Assembly: GCF_000010305.1 (NCBI RefSeq)
Contig: NC_012489.1
Location: 3,541,646 to 3,605,645, forward strand
Length of the DNA stretch: 64,000 nt
Direction of reading: 5' to 3'
From: Gemmatimonas aurantiaca T-27
Lineage (GTDB): Bacteria > Gemmatimonadota > Gemmatimonadetes > Gemmatimonadales > Gemmatimonadaceae
Notes under the pieces: model-generated
The model's input: the letters and a program-made list of their open reading frames with translations, nothing else
Database searches by the model: none
What the model was told of the DNA's origin: nothing
Shown here: one piece after another, positions 1-8,564 of the stretch
How positions within the stretch are numbered: the stretch's first letter is position 1
Layout: each line of letters starts with the position of its first letter
Program-made: the position numbers and the translations under genes

Positions 1-1
1 T

Positions 2-76
2 GGCGTGTGGATGCACGCGGAAGGATTCGGGGCCGAGCTGTCGCAGATCAATTCGCGTGTCCTGCTCTCTCCGTGA
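2..76 (+). CDS. C-terminal end of a truncated gene, function unknown
   Basis: An open frame enters from the left edge and closes at a TGA, giving the last 24 residues of a protein whose body lies outside the window. The tail contains WMHAEGF and ends RVLLSP. It is too short to assign to a family. It runs on the plus strand and converges on the following minus-strand gene, whose stop lies 45 bases further on. Confidence 0.45.
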   Translation, partial: GVWMHAEGFGAELSQINSRVLLSP

Positions 77-121
77 ATGCGCCAACGGAGAGCGCAGGAA
101 CACCCGTGAGACAGGACGCGA

Positions 122-1210
122 TCAGGCGTTGAGCAACCAGCGATAGCCGATGCGATAGGAACCGCCGTGACCAACGATGTTGCCGGTGCGCAGACGACCG
201 CTGTCGCCATCGTTGCCGAACTCGTTCTCACTCATCAGGCGGGCACGGATCCCGTACGGCGGGAACGCATCATCGGAGATGAAGACGCTGACCAAACCGC
301 CCACCGCGTTCACGACGGCGCCAGCGATCGCGCCGGCCGTCGGGGTCGCGACGGTGCTCACCGCAATCGTGGTGATCGTCGACAGGGCGCTGGTCAGCGC
401 ACGTGCCGCGTCCGCATCGTCCTGATCGGACTCCACCAGTTGCAGGATACCGTACATCGTCTTCGGATAGCCCGAGGTGCTGCGCAGGCTGAACTGACCG
501 AATGGCAGTTCACCGACGCTGATGTACGTACCGTCTTCGAAGTTACCGATGAAGCGCGACTTGATCACCTTGGTGTTGCCGCTCGCACCAACGATCACAC
601 CGCCGAGCACGATGTCATCGGCACCGCCGCCCTCGGGGTTGGTTTCGTCCACGCAGTGGATGGCACGCAACACGAGATCCATCCGGGAGTACCGCGAGCC
701 ACCCGAACGCGGCACCGCGTTGGCGCCGGCGAACGACGACGCATCGTCGTCACGCTCACCCACGGTCACGCGCTTGAGTGCGGCGCCACCAGCGATCGGA
801 CGGGCCAGCTTGAGATCGAGTGAGGCCCGCGTGAAGTCCACATTGCCCAGTGGTGCGGTCATCTTGGCCAGGCGGGGCTTGTCTTCGGCCAGAGCGCGCA
901 GCCGCGGCGCCATGCGGGCGAAGGCCTTCGCTTCGATGTCACGCACCGCATCGATGGCCGCACCTTCCGGCGTATCCGAGCGCGTGGGGCCGGCATACTT
1001 GAGCGGGTCGAGGCGATTGAACAACCCCTTGAGCAGCAGACCGGTGGCGGCGTGCGCCGCGTCTTCCGCCTGCTTGCGTTCGGCGCCTTCGAGCATGCTG
1101 GTCGTGAAGCGTTCCACAACCGGTGCGGCGTCAAACTCACGGGCTTCGGTGGCCGTCAGCACCTTCTGGTTGGCGACGGGCCGGGTCTTGATGGTCTTCG
1201 TGTCGGGCAT
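122..1210 (-). CDS. Hypothetical protein with Ala/Gly-rich hydrophobic segment
   Basis: This 362-residue protein is not one I recognise. It has no N-terminal signal peptide: the start is polar (MPDTKTIKTRP). The first 110 residues are charged and probably helical. The middle carries a conserved-looking stretch (RAIHCVDETNPEGGGADD, then IVLGGV), a DExxxxxxDDIxLGG pattern that may be a small beta domain. Residues about 270-311 form a long Ala/Thr/Val/Gly-rich hydrophobic run with little charge, followed by a Gly/Asp-rich tail ending RIGYRWLLNA. The hydrophobic run followed by a soluble tail could suggest a secreted or membrane-inserting effector, but nothing nearby supports this. It stands alone, divergent from the methyltransferase gene to its right. 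Confidence 0.6.
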   Translation of the reverse strand: MPDTKTIKTRPVANQKVLTATEAREFDAAPVVERFTTSMLEGAERKQAEDAAHAATGLLLKGLFNRLDPLKYAGPTRSDTPEGAAIDAVRDIEAKAFARMAPRLRALAEDKPRLAKMTAPLGNVDFTRASLDLKLARPIAGGAALKRVTVGERDDDASSFAGANAVPRSGGSRYSRMDLVLRAIHCVDETNPEGGGADDIVLGGVIVGASGNTKVIKSRFIGNFEDGTYISVGELPFGQFSLRSTSGYPKTMYGILQLVESDQDDADAARALTSALSTITTIAVSTVATPTAGAIAGAVVNAVGGLVSVFISDDAFPPYGIRARLMSENEFGNDGDSGRLRTGNIVGHGGSYRIGYRWLLNA

Positions 1211-1320
1211 GGTAGGATTCCTCAGGCGGGTGTCGTATCCGATGGCGTCGTAGGACGCCGTGGCCGGAAGGGCTCACACCTTCCAACACGGAAGAATCCT
1301 GAAAAACAGGACATGCATTC

Positions 1321-1851
1321 ATGAAAGTCGCTGAAGCACGCACATTGATTGCTGACGCACCGATCGGACGCGGTGCTCCCCAGCAGTGGCTGGACCTCGG
1401 CAGTGGGGCCGGCACCTTCACGCTCGCGCTGGCCGAACTGCTGCCGGCCGGCAGTCACATTCTGGCAGTGGATGTCGATGCCGGGGCTCTGCGGACCATC
1501 CCGGCCGTGCACGCCGGCGTCGTGATCGAAACCCACATCGGCGACGCACAGTCGCCGCCACGCCAGTCGGCAGATGGTGTGCTGCTGGCGAACCTCCTGC
1601 ATTTCGTGGAGGATCAACCCACCATGCTCGAACGGCTCGCGACCGTGGCCCCACTGGTCCTGCTGGTGGAATACGACAGTGAACGGCCCAAGCCCCCATG
1701 GGTGCCGTACCCAGTGTCCCGCACACGTGCCATCAATCTGTTCCGCAGCGCGGGCTATTCGCAGTCCGTCGATCTTGGCAGTCGGACGTCTCGATATGGT
1801 CCTGAGCGGATGTATGCGATGGCGTTTCAGCAACAGCCGCCATCAGCGTAG
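1321..1851 (+). CDS. Class I SAM-dependent methyltransferase
   Basis: The 176-residue product has the Rossmann methyltransferase signature. Motif I is WLDLGSGAGTFTLALAELLP (residues about 21-40), followed by the acidic strand-2 end AVDVDA that would hold the ribose hydroxyls of AdoMet. A later LLANLLHFVEDQP resembles the post-II/motif IV region seen in small-molecule methyltransferases. Length is short for the class, with few extra elements around the core. The substrate cannot be read from the sequence. It is monocistronic: the stop is two bases before the end of the convergent PP2C gene, and a non-coding gap of about 110 bases separates it from the divergent hypothetical gene upstream. Confidence 0.8.
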   Translation: MKVAEARTLIADAPIGRGAPQQWLDLGSGAGTFTLALAELLPAGSHILAVDVDAGALRTIPAVHAGVVIETHIGDAQSPPRQSADGVLLANLLHFVEDQPTMLERLATVAPLVLLVEYDSERPKPPWVPYPVSRTRAINLFRSAGYSQSVDLGSRTSRYGPERMYAMAFQQQPPSA

Positions 1852-1853
1852 GA

Positions 1854-2726
1854 CTACCGATCCGGTTTCGCCCTGCCCACCACGATGGTCACGTTGTCGG
1901 AGCCGCCGCGTTCGAGCACCATGGCCAGCAGCGTATCGCACAACTGCTTCGCGGACTCCATGCGCCCGCACTCCACGGCGATTTCTTCGTCACTCACGTG
2001 TTTGGTGAGGCCATCGCTGCACAGCATCACCACACAGCCGCGTTGCTGCACATCCACCCGGGAAATCACGGGCATCGCATCTTCGGCCCCAATGGCGCTC
2101 GACAACACGTGATTGAGCGGCGAATTGTGGGCCCGCTCCGGCGTGAGTGCCCCGCGGTCGATCATTTCCTGGGCCAGCGTCTGATCACGCGTCACCTGCC
2201 GCAGCATGCCGTCCTGAAACTGATAACAGCGGCTGTCACCCACCTGCAACACGTACAACCACGGCCACACCACAATGCCCACCGACAGGGTGGTGGCCAT
2301 CTTGCGACCGTCGAGTTGCAGGACGGCCTGTTCGCGGACCCGGCGATGGGCCTCGATGGCACCATCGAGCAGCGTGGCGGTGAACTCGTCTTCACCGGAA
2401 GAACCCGCGGCGTGCCAGCAGTGCATGGCGGACGCGAAGTGTTCGGTGATCGCGATGGTGGCCAGTCGGCTGGCTTCCCGGCCATCGGCGCTGCCTCCCA
2501 CGCCGTCCGCCACGAGCATGATCGTGGCCACCCGCTCCCCCCGCAGAGCGAGCGCGGCAGGATCGCTCAGGCTGGTGCCATGCACCACCACCTGAGGGTG
2601 CACAGTGCAGAGCAGGAACTGGTCCTGGTTGCTGGTGCGCACCAACCCGAGATGGGTCACGCCATGCAGGTCGAGTTCGTCGTCCCGAGGGCGCGCGGCA
2701 GGCAGGGTGTCCAATGGCGCTGACAT
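1854..2726 (-). CDS. PP2C-family protein phosphatase
   Basis: This is a metal-dependent (PPM/PP2C) Ser/Thr phosphatase of 290 residues, close to the length of stand-alone bacterial PrpC/Stp enzymes. Visible motifs in order are THLGLVRTSNQDQF (motif I), VADGVGGSADGREAS (metal-binding Asp and Gly), LQVGDSRCYQF, RDQTL, LCSDGLTKHVSDEEI and the terminal GGSDNVTIVV, which together supply the Asp residues for two metal ions. No signal peptide or membrane segment is seen, so it is cytosolic. A TTG-initiated extension of 12 residues is possible, but the ATG is preferred. It would be a natural counterpart to the Ser/Thr kinase encoded at about 54 kb, though nothing in the window links them directly. 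Confidence 0.92.
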   Translation of the reverse strand: MSAPLDTLPAARPRDDELDLHGVTHLGLVRTSNQDQFLLCTVHPQVVVHGTSLSDPAALALRGERVATIMLVADGVGGSADGREASRLATIAITEHFASAMHCWHAAGSSGEDEFTATLLDGAIEAHRRVREQAVLQLDGRKMATTLSVGIVVWPWLYVLQVGDSRCYQFQDGMLRQVTRDQTLAQEMIDRGALTPERAHNSPLNHVLSSAIGAEDAMPVISRVDVQQRGCVVMLCSDGLTKHVSDEEIAVECGRMESAKQLCDTLLAMVLERGGSDNVTIVVGRAKPDR

Positions 2727-2858
2727 GAGTGGACTATCGCACGTCGGGCAAAGGGCCGGCAAGCGGCGAGCCCTGCCGTCTTTCCCGTTCGTCCTGCGGG
2801 TGATCCAGTCGTCCCACCGGGGTCGTACAATGACCTGGTCAGGCGCCGCGCCCCGGAC

Positions 2859-3266
2859 TCAGACCTGTTCACCCCGGGGAGGATCGCCGGCGGCTTCGAG
2901 CGTCGCCCATTCCTGGTCCGAATAGAGACGCGACCGCGTCAGGAACCGCAGCCCTTCAGGGGTTTCCACGGAGAAGCCGGCTCCGCGCCCCGGCACCACA
3001 TCAATGGTGAGATGGGTGTGTTTCCAGTACTCGAATTGTTCGCTGCCAATGTAAAACGGGGTGTCCGCAATGGATCCGAGGTAGACATCCCGGGACCCAA
3101 TGCGGAATTCGCGACGGGGATAACACATGGGGGTACTCCCGTCGCAACACCCACCCGACTGATGAAACACCAGTGGACCGTGCTGCGCCTGCAGCGTGTG
3201 CAGCAAGGCTTCGGCAGCCGGTGTCACGCTGACACGGGCCACGGGTGTCGTCATCGCGTCGGACAT
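2859..3266 (-). CDS. DUF779 protein, aldehyde dehydrogenase partner
   Basis: This small protein (135 residues) belongs to the DUF779 family, recognised by FHQSGGCCDGSTPMCYPRRE and EYWKHTHLTIDVVPGRGAGF. Two adjacent cysteines, a further cysteine and several histidines suggest possible metal or redox chemistry. Members are repeatedly found directly downstream of acetaldehyde dehydrogenases of the AcoD/ExaC type, and that holds here: the start codon lies two bases after the dehydrogenase stop, so the two are co-transcribed and probably translationally coupled. The molecular role is unknown; an accessory or maturation function for the dehydrogenase is the usual inference from context. Confidence 0.9.
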   Translation of the reverse strand: MSDAMTTPVARVSVTPAAEALLHTLQAQHGPLVFHQSGGCCDGSTPMCYPRREFRIGSRDVYLGSIADTPFYIGSEQFEYWKHTHLTIDVVPGRGAGFSVETPEGLRFLTRSRLYSDQEWATLEAAGDPPRGEQV

Positions 3267-3268
3267 GC

Positions 3269-4822
3269 TCAGAAGAATCCGAGCGCGTTCGGGCTGTAGC
3301 TCACCAGCAGGTTCTTGGTCTGCTGGTAGTGGCTCAGCATCATCTTGTGATTCTCACGCCCGATACCCGACTGCTTGTAGCCACCGAACGCGGCATGCGC
3401 CGGATACAGGTGATAGCAGTTGGTCCACACACGACCGGCCTTGATGGCCCGTCCGGCACGATAGCAGGTGTTCATGTCGCGGGCCCACACGCCGGCACCC
3501 AGTCCGTAGAGCGTGTCGTTGGCGATGCTGATGGCATCGTCGAGATCCTTGAAGCGCGTGACCGATACCACCGGACCGAAGATCTCTTCCTGGAAGATAC
3601 GCATGCTGTTCTTCCCTTCGAAGATCGTGGGCTGCACGTAGTAACCACCAGCCAATTCACCGTCGTGCACCTGTCGCGCACCACCGGTGAGCACCTTGGC
3701 GCCTTCCTGCTTACCGATGTCGATGTAGCTCAGGATTTTCTCGAGCTGATCGTTCGACGCCTGCGCACCCACCATGGTGTTCGGATCGAGCGGGTGCCCC
3801 AGCTTGATCTTCTGCACCCGATCGATGGCGCGCTCCATGAACTTGTCGTAGATGCTCTCATGCACGAGCGCACGTGACGGACAGGTGCACACCTCGCCCT
3901 GATTCAGCGCGAACATCGCGAAGCCTTCCAGCGCCTTGTCGAAGAAGGCGTCGTCGGCATCCATGATGTCGGGGAAGAAGATGTTCGGCGACTTGCCGCC
4001 CAGCTCCAACGTCACCGGCAGCAGGTTTTCCGAAGCGTACTGCATGATGAGACGGCCTGTGGTCGTTTCGCCGGTGAACGCCACCTTGGCAATCCGATTG
4101 CTCGACGCCAACGGCTTGCCGGCTTCCACGCCGAAGCCCTGCACCACATTGAGCACACCAGGCGGCAACAGGTCGGCGATCAGCTCCACAAACGCCATGA
4201 TGGCCACCGGTGTCTGCTCGGCGGGCTTGAGCACCACCGCGTTGCCGGCGGCGAGGGCCGGGGCAAGTTTCCACACCGCCATGAGCAGTGGGAAGTTCCA
4301 CGGAATGATCTGGGCCACCACACCCAACGGCTCATGGAAGTGGTAGGCCACCGTGTCGGCATCGAGTTCACCCGCCGTGCCTTCCTGCGCACGCAACACG
4401 CCACCGAAGTAGCGGAAGTGATCGATGGCCAGCGGCAGGTCGGCGGCCTTGGTTTCGCGGATCGGCTTGCCGTTGTCGATGGTCTCGATGACGGCGAGGG
4501 CCTCGAGATTCTCTTCGAGACGGTCGGCGATCTTGTTCAGAATGATCGCGCGTGCGGTGGCCGAGGTGCGCCCCCATGCTGGCGCGGCCTTGTGCGCGGC
4601 GTCGAGAGCGAGCTCCACGTCTTCCGCCGTGGACCGCGCGACGTCGCACAGATGCTGCCCCGTGATCGGGGTCGGGTTACTGAAGTACTGCCCACGCACG
4701 GGGGCACGGAAAGCACCGTCGATCCAGTTGTCGTAGCGCGCCTTGATCGGGATGGTGATGGCGTACTGCGCGGCGCCCTGCGGCAGGGTGGCGGCGTGGT
4801 CCGGCTTGGCGGTCGATGCCAT
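3269..4822 (-). CDS. NAD-dependent acetaldehyde dehydrogenase (AcoD/ExaC type)
   Basis: This aldehyde dehydrogenase oxidises acetaldehyde and other short aldehydes to carboxylic acids. At 517 residues it has the normal length. The frame stays open 399 bases further upstream, but the ATG giving [15 protein letters not shown] matches the family start. Catalytic elements are PWNFPLL (the conserved Asn), VLKPAEQTP (Lys for NAD), [12 protein letters not shown] (general base Glu) and GEVCTCPSR, where the first Cys is the likely nucleophile. Late motifs [10 protein letters not shown] and [11 protein letters not shown] are typical of the AcoD subgroup. It heads a two-gene operon with the DUF779 gene. 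A sigma-54-type promoter and upstream dyads precede it, consistent with acetoin/ethanol-inducible acoD genes in other bacteria. Confidence 0.93.
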   Translation of the reverse strand: MASTAKPDHAATLPQGAAQYAITIPIKARYDNWIDGAFRAPVRGQYFSNPTPITGQHLCDVARSTAEDVELALDAAHKAAPAWGRTSATARAIILNKIADRLEENLEALAVIETIDNGKPIRETKAADLPLAIDHFRYFGGVLRAQEGTAGELDADTVAYHFHEPLGVVAQIIPWNFPLLMAVWKLAPALAAGNAVVLKPAEQTPVAIMAFVELIADLLPPGVLNVVQGFGVEAGKPLASSNRIAKVAFTGETTTGRLIMQYASENLLPVTLELGGKSPNIFFPDIMDADDAFFDKALEGFAMFALNQGEVCTCPSRALVHESIYDKFMERAIDRVQKIKLGHPLDPNTMVGAQASNDQLEKILSYIDIGKQEGAKVLTGGARQVHDGELAGGYYVQPTIFEGKNSMRIFQEEIFGPVVSVTRFKDLDDAISIANDTLYGLGAGVWARDMNTCYRAGRAIKAGRVWTNCYHLYPAHAAFGGYKQSGIGRENHKMMLSHYQQTKNLLVSYSPNALGFF

Positions 4823-4904
4823 GATGCGTTCGCCTCGGTCGTTAAGACCCGGTTGGAGATTCCGTCGGCCGGCAGGAAGGAGCGCCGGCGATGAACGTCT
4901 ACAT

Positions 4905-4920
4905 GGCAATGCGAATGCCT
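4905..4920 (-). promoter_or_regulatory. Sigma-54 (-24/-12) promoter of the aldehyde dehydrogenase operon
   Basis: Read on the minus strand, AGGCATTCGCATTGCC matches the sigma-54 consensus TGGCAC-N5-TTGCW: GGCA at -24 and TTGC at -12 with correct spacing. It lies about 85 bases upstream of the dehydrogenase ATG. Strong dyads lie 120-190 bases further upstream, where enhancer-binding activators sit. AcoR-controlled acoD genes of other bacteria are known to use sigma-54; no acoR-like gene is inside this window. Confidence 0.6.
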
Positions 4921-5043
4921 GAGTGAAGCGGTAAAGAGTTCCGGGTGGACCGTTGCGCGTGGTATACCGCCAACTCGTTGACGGTGAGGAAGTTGTGGGC
5001 TTTTGACAGTGAGCGGTGGGCTGGCGCCGCAAGGCCACGAACC

Positions 5044-5104
5044 GTGTCGCGCGACACCTGCCGCCGAGACATTTGCTCCACATTGCGACATCTGTCGCGC
5101 GACA
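5044..5104. promoter_or_regulatory. Paired TGTCGC/GCGACA dyads, candidate enhancer (UAS)
   Basis: Two perfect palindromes, GTGTCGCGCGACAC (5044-5057) and TGTCGCGCGACA (5093-5104), lie 36 bases apart. Between them is an extra GCGACA half-site (5085-5090) that also pairs with the second palindrome across two bases. Half-sites of the form TGT...ACA are typical for sigma-54 activators, and the distance to the -24/-12 element is right for an enhancer. The bound protein is inferred to be an AcoR-like regulator. Confidence 0.5.
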
Positions 5105-5113
5105 ATTCCAGTG

Positions 5114-5242
5114 GAACAGCGGGGGGAACACAGAAGGCGCAGAAACAGGGCAGATCCAACTGATACAAACCACAAAAAATGAAAATGTGGTCTCTGTGCG
5201 ATCTGCTCTGTTTCTGTTCAATCAGTGTTCCCCCCGCTGTTC
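5114..5242. repeat. 129-base imperfect inverted repeat (cruciform/MITE-like)
   Basis: The outer arms are a perfect 18-base inverted repeat, GAACAGCGGGGGGAACAC with its complement. Inside are an unpaired bubble, a second stem with 16 of 17 matches (CAGAAACAGGGCAGATC type), and a terminal ACCACA/TGTGGT stem around an A-rich loop. No protein is encoded. It sits between the dyads upstream of the aldehyde dehydrogenase operon and the divergent patatin gene. The shape suits a non-autonomous interspersed element or a very long hairpin. With the promoter and dyads it accounts for most of the 526-base gene-free stretch 4823-5348; I see nothing else there. Confidence 0.7.
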
Positions 5243-5348
5243 GCAAGCCAGCGCTCCGGGCGCTTCACCAGTGCGCAGAAAGCACATCCGGGCGCGGTCA
5301 GGTCCATCGGACATTGGGACCACGTTGTCCCTGTGACAGATTCGTGAG

Positions 5349-6455
5349 ATGCCGCCGTTCGCCTCCAGGTCACCTCGCTCCGCGTCGTTGCTCACTCTGC
5401 GCGCGGGCCCCCACGCGCTCCGTCTGCTCCGCGAACGTGGATTGCGTGCCCATGACGTGGACGTACTTCCGGGCGCTTCCGGCGGCGCCAAATGGCTCGC
5501 CATCGCCGGGCTCGATCGATACCTGTTCGGACATTTCCTGCAGGGGCCACGCGAACGCCCGCTCCATGGCATCGGCAGTTCCATCGGAAGCTGGCGTCTC
5601 GCGGCACTCGGCCAGCGTGACCCGCTCGCCGCACTGGCACGTGGGCACGAGGCCTACATCCATCACCAACGCTACTCGCCTCGACCCGGTCCGGATGAAG
5701 TGACCCGGGTGTTGTCTGCCTGCCTCGATCATCTCCTGGGTGACACCGGCGCCGCGGAACTGCTCACCCACCCGTGGCTACGCACGCATGTCATCACAAC
5801 CGAGGGGCGAGGACTCGCCGCCAGCCCCCGTCGAGGGGCGATCGCGACCGCACTCGCGCTGGCCGCGGCGTCCAATCTGGTCACCCGCCGATCACTGGGC
5901 ATGCAGATGACGCGGACCATCTTTCACGCGGCCAATGTGACCTCACCGTTCGCCACACTGCGTGACCTGCCCACGACGTTCCGCACACTCACCAGCGACA
6001 ACGCCCGCGATGTGTTGTTGGCCTCGGGCTCCATTCCGTTGCTGTTGCATGGCGTGCGCATCGCGGGTGTGCCCGGTGTGCATTGGGATGGTGGCATCAC
6101 CGACTATCATCTCGACCTGGCTTTTGGCGAGGGAGAGGGTTTAGTGCTGTATCCGCACTTCTACGCGCACGTAGTGCCGGGATGGTTCGACAAGGCACTG
6201 CCGTGGCGACGCGCCACGGGAACCAACTTTGCACGCGCCCTGCTGATCGCACCGTCGGCGGCGTTTGTCGCTTCACTTCCTGGAGGCAAGATCCCCGATC
6301 GACGGGATTTCTATGACCTGCCGGAACACGAACGCATGCGACGCTGGACACAGGTAGTGCAACAAAGCGAAGCACTGGGCGATGAGTTGCACGCCCTCAT
6401 CGAGAGTGGACACATCGCCGATGTGGTGCAACCATGGACGGCGGCACAGCGCTGA
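5349..6455 (+). CDS. Patatin-like phospholipase family protein
   Basis: The 368-residue protein carries the patatin fold's catalytic features. There is a Gly-rich oxyanion region (VLPGASGGAKW, residues about 39-49), the nucleophile elbow GSSIGSW (GxSxG, about 75-81) and the Asp of the catalytic dyad in HWDGGITDYH (about 245). It is predicted to hydrolyse acyl esters of lipids. There is no signal peptide or membrane span, so it is probably cytosolic or peripheral. The divergent patatin subgroup with GASGGAKW is common in soil bacteria, and substrates are mostly untested. The ATG lies just beyond the long inverted repeat. The gene is monocistronic and converges on the next one. Confidence 0.8.
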   Translation: MPPFASRSPRSASLLTLRAGPHALRLLRERGLRAHDVDVLPGASGGAKWLAIAGLDRYLFGHFLQGPRERPLHGIGSSIGSWRLAALGQRDPLAALARGHEAYIHHQRYSPRPGPDEVTRVLSACLDHLLGDTGAAELLTHPWLRTHVITTEGRGLAASPRRGAIATALALAAASNLVTRRSLGMQMTRTIFHAANVTSPFATLRDLPTTFRTLTSDNARDVLLASGSIPLLLHGVRIAGVPGVHWDGGITDYHLDLAFGEGEGLVLYPHFYAHVVPGWFDKALPWRRATGTNFARALLIAPSAAFVASLPGGKIPDRRDFYDLPEHERMRRWTQVVQQSEALGDELHALIESGHIADVVQPWTAAQR

Positions 6456-6497
6456 AGGAAAACACAGAACGCGTCAGCGAAGAAGCGCGCGATGTGC

Positions 6498-7469
6498 CTA
6501 CCGCACCTGATGCACAGCGGCCAGACATACACGTGCCGACTCGGCGGCATCGGCGACTCCTGGTGAGCGTTGCTGCGCCTGTTGCGCGGCGTCTGCTGCC
6601 CCGGCCTCGCGCGGTGACAGCGTCACCGCCAACGCCGCCAATGCCGCTGGCTGCGACGCGAGCGATTGACCGGATGCATCGCCGAGACTCTTTGCCCGTG
6701 CCTGCGCCGCCGCGAGCGCCGGTCCATCGCGTCGCACCTGTGCGTCCAGCGCATCCATCAGCACCAACAGCGCATCGCCAGCGCGCGACGACGGTGTGCG
6801 GCCCTCGAGACCACGCAGCGCCACCCGACTCGCCTCGAGGGTAACGGGATCGCAGGTGGTGAAAGCCCGCACCGCATCACGGTAGGCGGCCAACGCGCCG
6901 GCGTCTGGTACGCCGGCATCGGTCCCTGCGGGGGCATCGAGCAACGACAGCGCGCCCGGAACACTCCACAGGGCCACACGCGACACCATCATGCGCAGTT
7001 CGTCCGGTACATCCGGAGCCGCGCGCACCTCCGCGATGCTGGTGTGTGTGCGCTGATGTCGCAACGACAACTGCAGCGTGGCACCATCCGGTGTGCGTGT
7101 GGCCGCCAGCTCCAGGCACAACTGCACAGGAGTCGTCGCACCGCACCGCTCACCACGCGGCATTGGTACGAGTCTCAGATCGCGCTGCGCAGCGAGGCGT
7201 TCCCGCAACGCATCGACGGTGCGGGCAACCGGTCCATCAACGACGGAATCACCCGTCAGGACCGATGCCAGCGCGATGTGAATGGGGGCGCCGGCCGCCG
7301 CCGCGGGCCCTGCCGGCGCGACCGACGCCTCGAGCGGAATCTCTACCCGTTGCGGGCGCGAGAGATACCAGCCGATGGTCGCACCCACGACCGCCACGAT
7401 CGTGATGGCCGCGGCCCAGCGGGCTGGCTTGTGCGTGAGGCGACGGTGCGCCCGGGGTTCCTGCGACAT
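6498..7469 (-). CDS. Membrane-anchored hypothetical protein
   Basis: This 323-residue protein of unknown function starts with a basic segment (RAHRRLTHKPARW) followed by one transmembrane helix (residues about 18-36, AAITIVAVVGATIGWYLS). The remainder, about 285 residues, should therefore face the periplasm. The region after the helix (IALASVLTGDSVVDG, TVDALRERLAAQ) resembles the TolB-like/FlgO-like extracellular parts of Gemmatimonadota protein kinases. It is followed by an Ala-rich helical region that could be TPR-like repeats. That resemblance is an impression of pattern, not a proven homology. It is convergent with the patatin gene and divergent from the alpha/beta hydrolase. Confidence 0.55.
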   Translation of the reverse strand: MSQEPRAHRRLTHKPARWAAAITIVAVVGATIGWYLSRPQRVEIPLEASVAPAGPAAAAGAPIHIALASVLTGDSVVDGPVARTVDALRERLAAQRDLRLVPMPRGERCGATTPVQLCLELAATRTPDGATLQLSLRHQRTHTSIAEVRAAPDVPDELRMMVSRVALWSVPGALSLLDAPAGTDAGVPDAGALAAYRDAVRAFTTCDPVTLEASRVALRGLEGRTPSSRAGDALLVLMDALDAQVRRDGPALAAAQARAKSLGDASGQSLASQPAALAALAVTLSPREAGAADAAQQAQQRSPGVADAAESARVCLAAVHQVR

Positions 7470-7532
7470 CCCTGATGGTGATCAGCGGACCGGACTTTGA
7501 CCACCGCACCGTGCCGTCCGCCCGCAACGGAC

Positions 7533-8555
7533 ATGGCCGAGGACCTCCGCGTAGCCCTTTGGCAGCAGACCGACGCGGGTGATCTTTCCCCCGTGACTTC
7601 GCAAGAGAACTCGCCCGCGCTCGCCCGCTATCTGGCGTTCCGTCGCTCGCTGCCACCACGTCCGCCACTCGAGCGGCGAACCGTGCGCGCCCGTGGCATC
7701 GACTTCGCCGTGTATCTCACGCCGTCGGTGCCCGATGTGCCGCCATTGTTGTGCGTGAACGGCGGGCTGTTGTTCGACCACAAGCTGCTCTGGCCGGCCC
7801 TCGCGCCGCTCGCCGCCTCGCGCCAACTCATTTTTTACGACCAGCGCGGCCGTGGCGATTCGGGCGTGCCTCCGGGAATGCAGGCATCACGCATCGAATT
7901 CGATGGTGGTGACATGCCCGCGCTGCGCACCGCGCTGGGTATCGACCAGTGGGATGTGCTCGGGCATTCATGGGGCGGCGGTATTGCCATGCTGGGCGCC
8001 TCGGCCGAAGCCGCACTGCAGCGCAGCGCCTCTTCCGCTGGCTTACCGGCCATCCGCCGGTTGGTGCTCGTGAATGCCGTGGGTGTAAGCAGCGAATGGC
8101 TGCCCCCGTTGCACGAAGCCGGCCTCGCACGCTTATCGGCCGCTGCCCGCGACCGTCTGGCCGCGCTCGATCCGGCTCGGCTCACCGTGCCGGACCTCGC
8201 GTTCCACGCCGAGTATGCCCAGGCGTTTTTCCCCGCGTGGTTTGCCGACCAGCAGTTTGCCGCCAGCGTCAACCCGCCCCTGGGTACCAGCGCCACGGGC
8301 GCGGTCATTGCGGCGCGACTGCGTCGAGACGGCTATGACTGGCGCTCGGCCCTGCGTGACGTGGCCCCGCCAACACTCGTCGTTCACGGTGCGGCAGATG
8401 TGCTGCCGCTGTCGGAAGCGACGCGTACCGCCGCCCTGCTCGGCGAGGCGCAGGTGGTGCCGGTCGAGGAGGCGGGCCACAATCCCTTCTGGGAAGCTCC
8501 CGACGCGTTTTTTGCTGCGGTGCAGGCCTTTCTCGGAGGCGCACCACTTCCCTGA
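7533..8555 (+). CDS. Alpha/beta hydrolase (proline iminopeptidase-like)
   Basis: A 340-residue alpha/beta-hydrolase. The oxyanion loop lies near LLCVNGGLLFDHKLLWP, strand 4 ends FYDQRGRGDSG, and the nucleophile elbow is LGHSWGGG (Ser about residue 157). The acid is likely in VHGAADVLPL and the catalytic His in EEAGHNPFWE. The DQRGRGxS pattern is seen in proline iminopeptidases and related hydrolases, so an aminopeptidase or esterase role is possible. An ATG giving MAEDLRVAL was chosen over a TTG 36 bases upstream. The next gene starts ten bases after the stop, so the two are probably co-transcribed. Confidence 0.85.
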   Translation: MAEDLRVALWQQTDAGDLSPVTSQENSPALARYLAFRRSLPPRPPLERRTVRARGIDFAVYLTPSVPDVPPLLCVNGGLLFDHKLLWPALAPLAASRQLIFYDQRGRGDSGVPPGMQASRIEFDGGDMPALRTALGIDQWDVLGHSWGGGIAMLGASAEAALQRSASSAGLPAIRRLVLVNAVGVSSEWLPPLHEAGLARLSAAARDRLAALDPARLTVPDLAFHAEYAQAFFPAWFADQQFAASVNPPLGTSATGAVIAARLRRDGYDWRSALRDVAPPTLVVHGAADVLPLSEATRTAALLGEAQVVPVEEAGHNPFWEAPDAFFAAVQAFLGGAPLP

Positions 8556-8564
8556 CGCGCCACG

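Noticed and set aside
167-1324. Several plus-strand open frames opposite the first hypothetical gene
   Set aside because: Composition is Arg/His/Ala-rich shadow coding with no motifs. The minus-strand frame has better codon usage and start.
4823-5221. 133-residue upstream extension of the aldehyde dehydrogenase frame
   Set aside because: The extension is open by chance, rich in Ser/Arg/Cys, covers the sigma-54 promoter and dyads, and is absent from the enzyme family.
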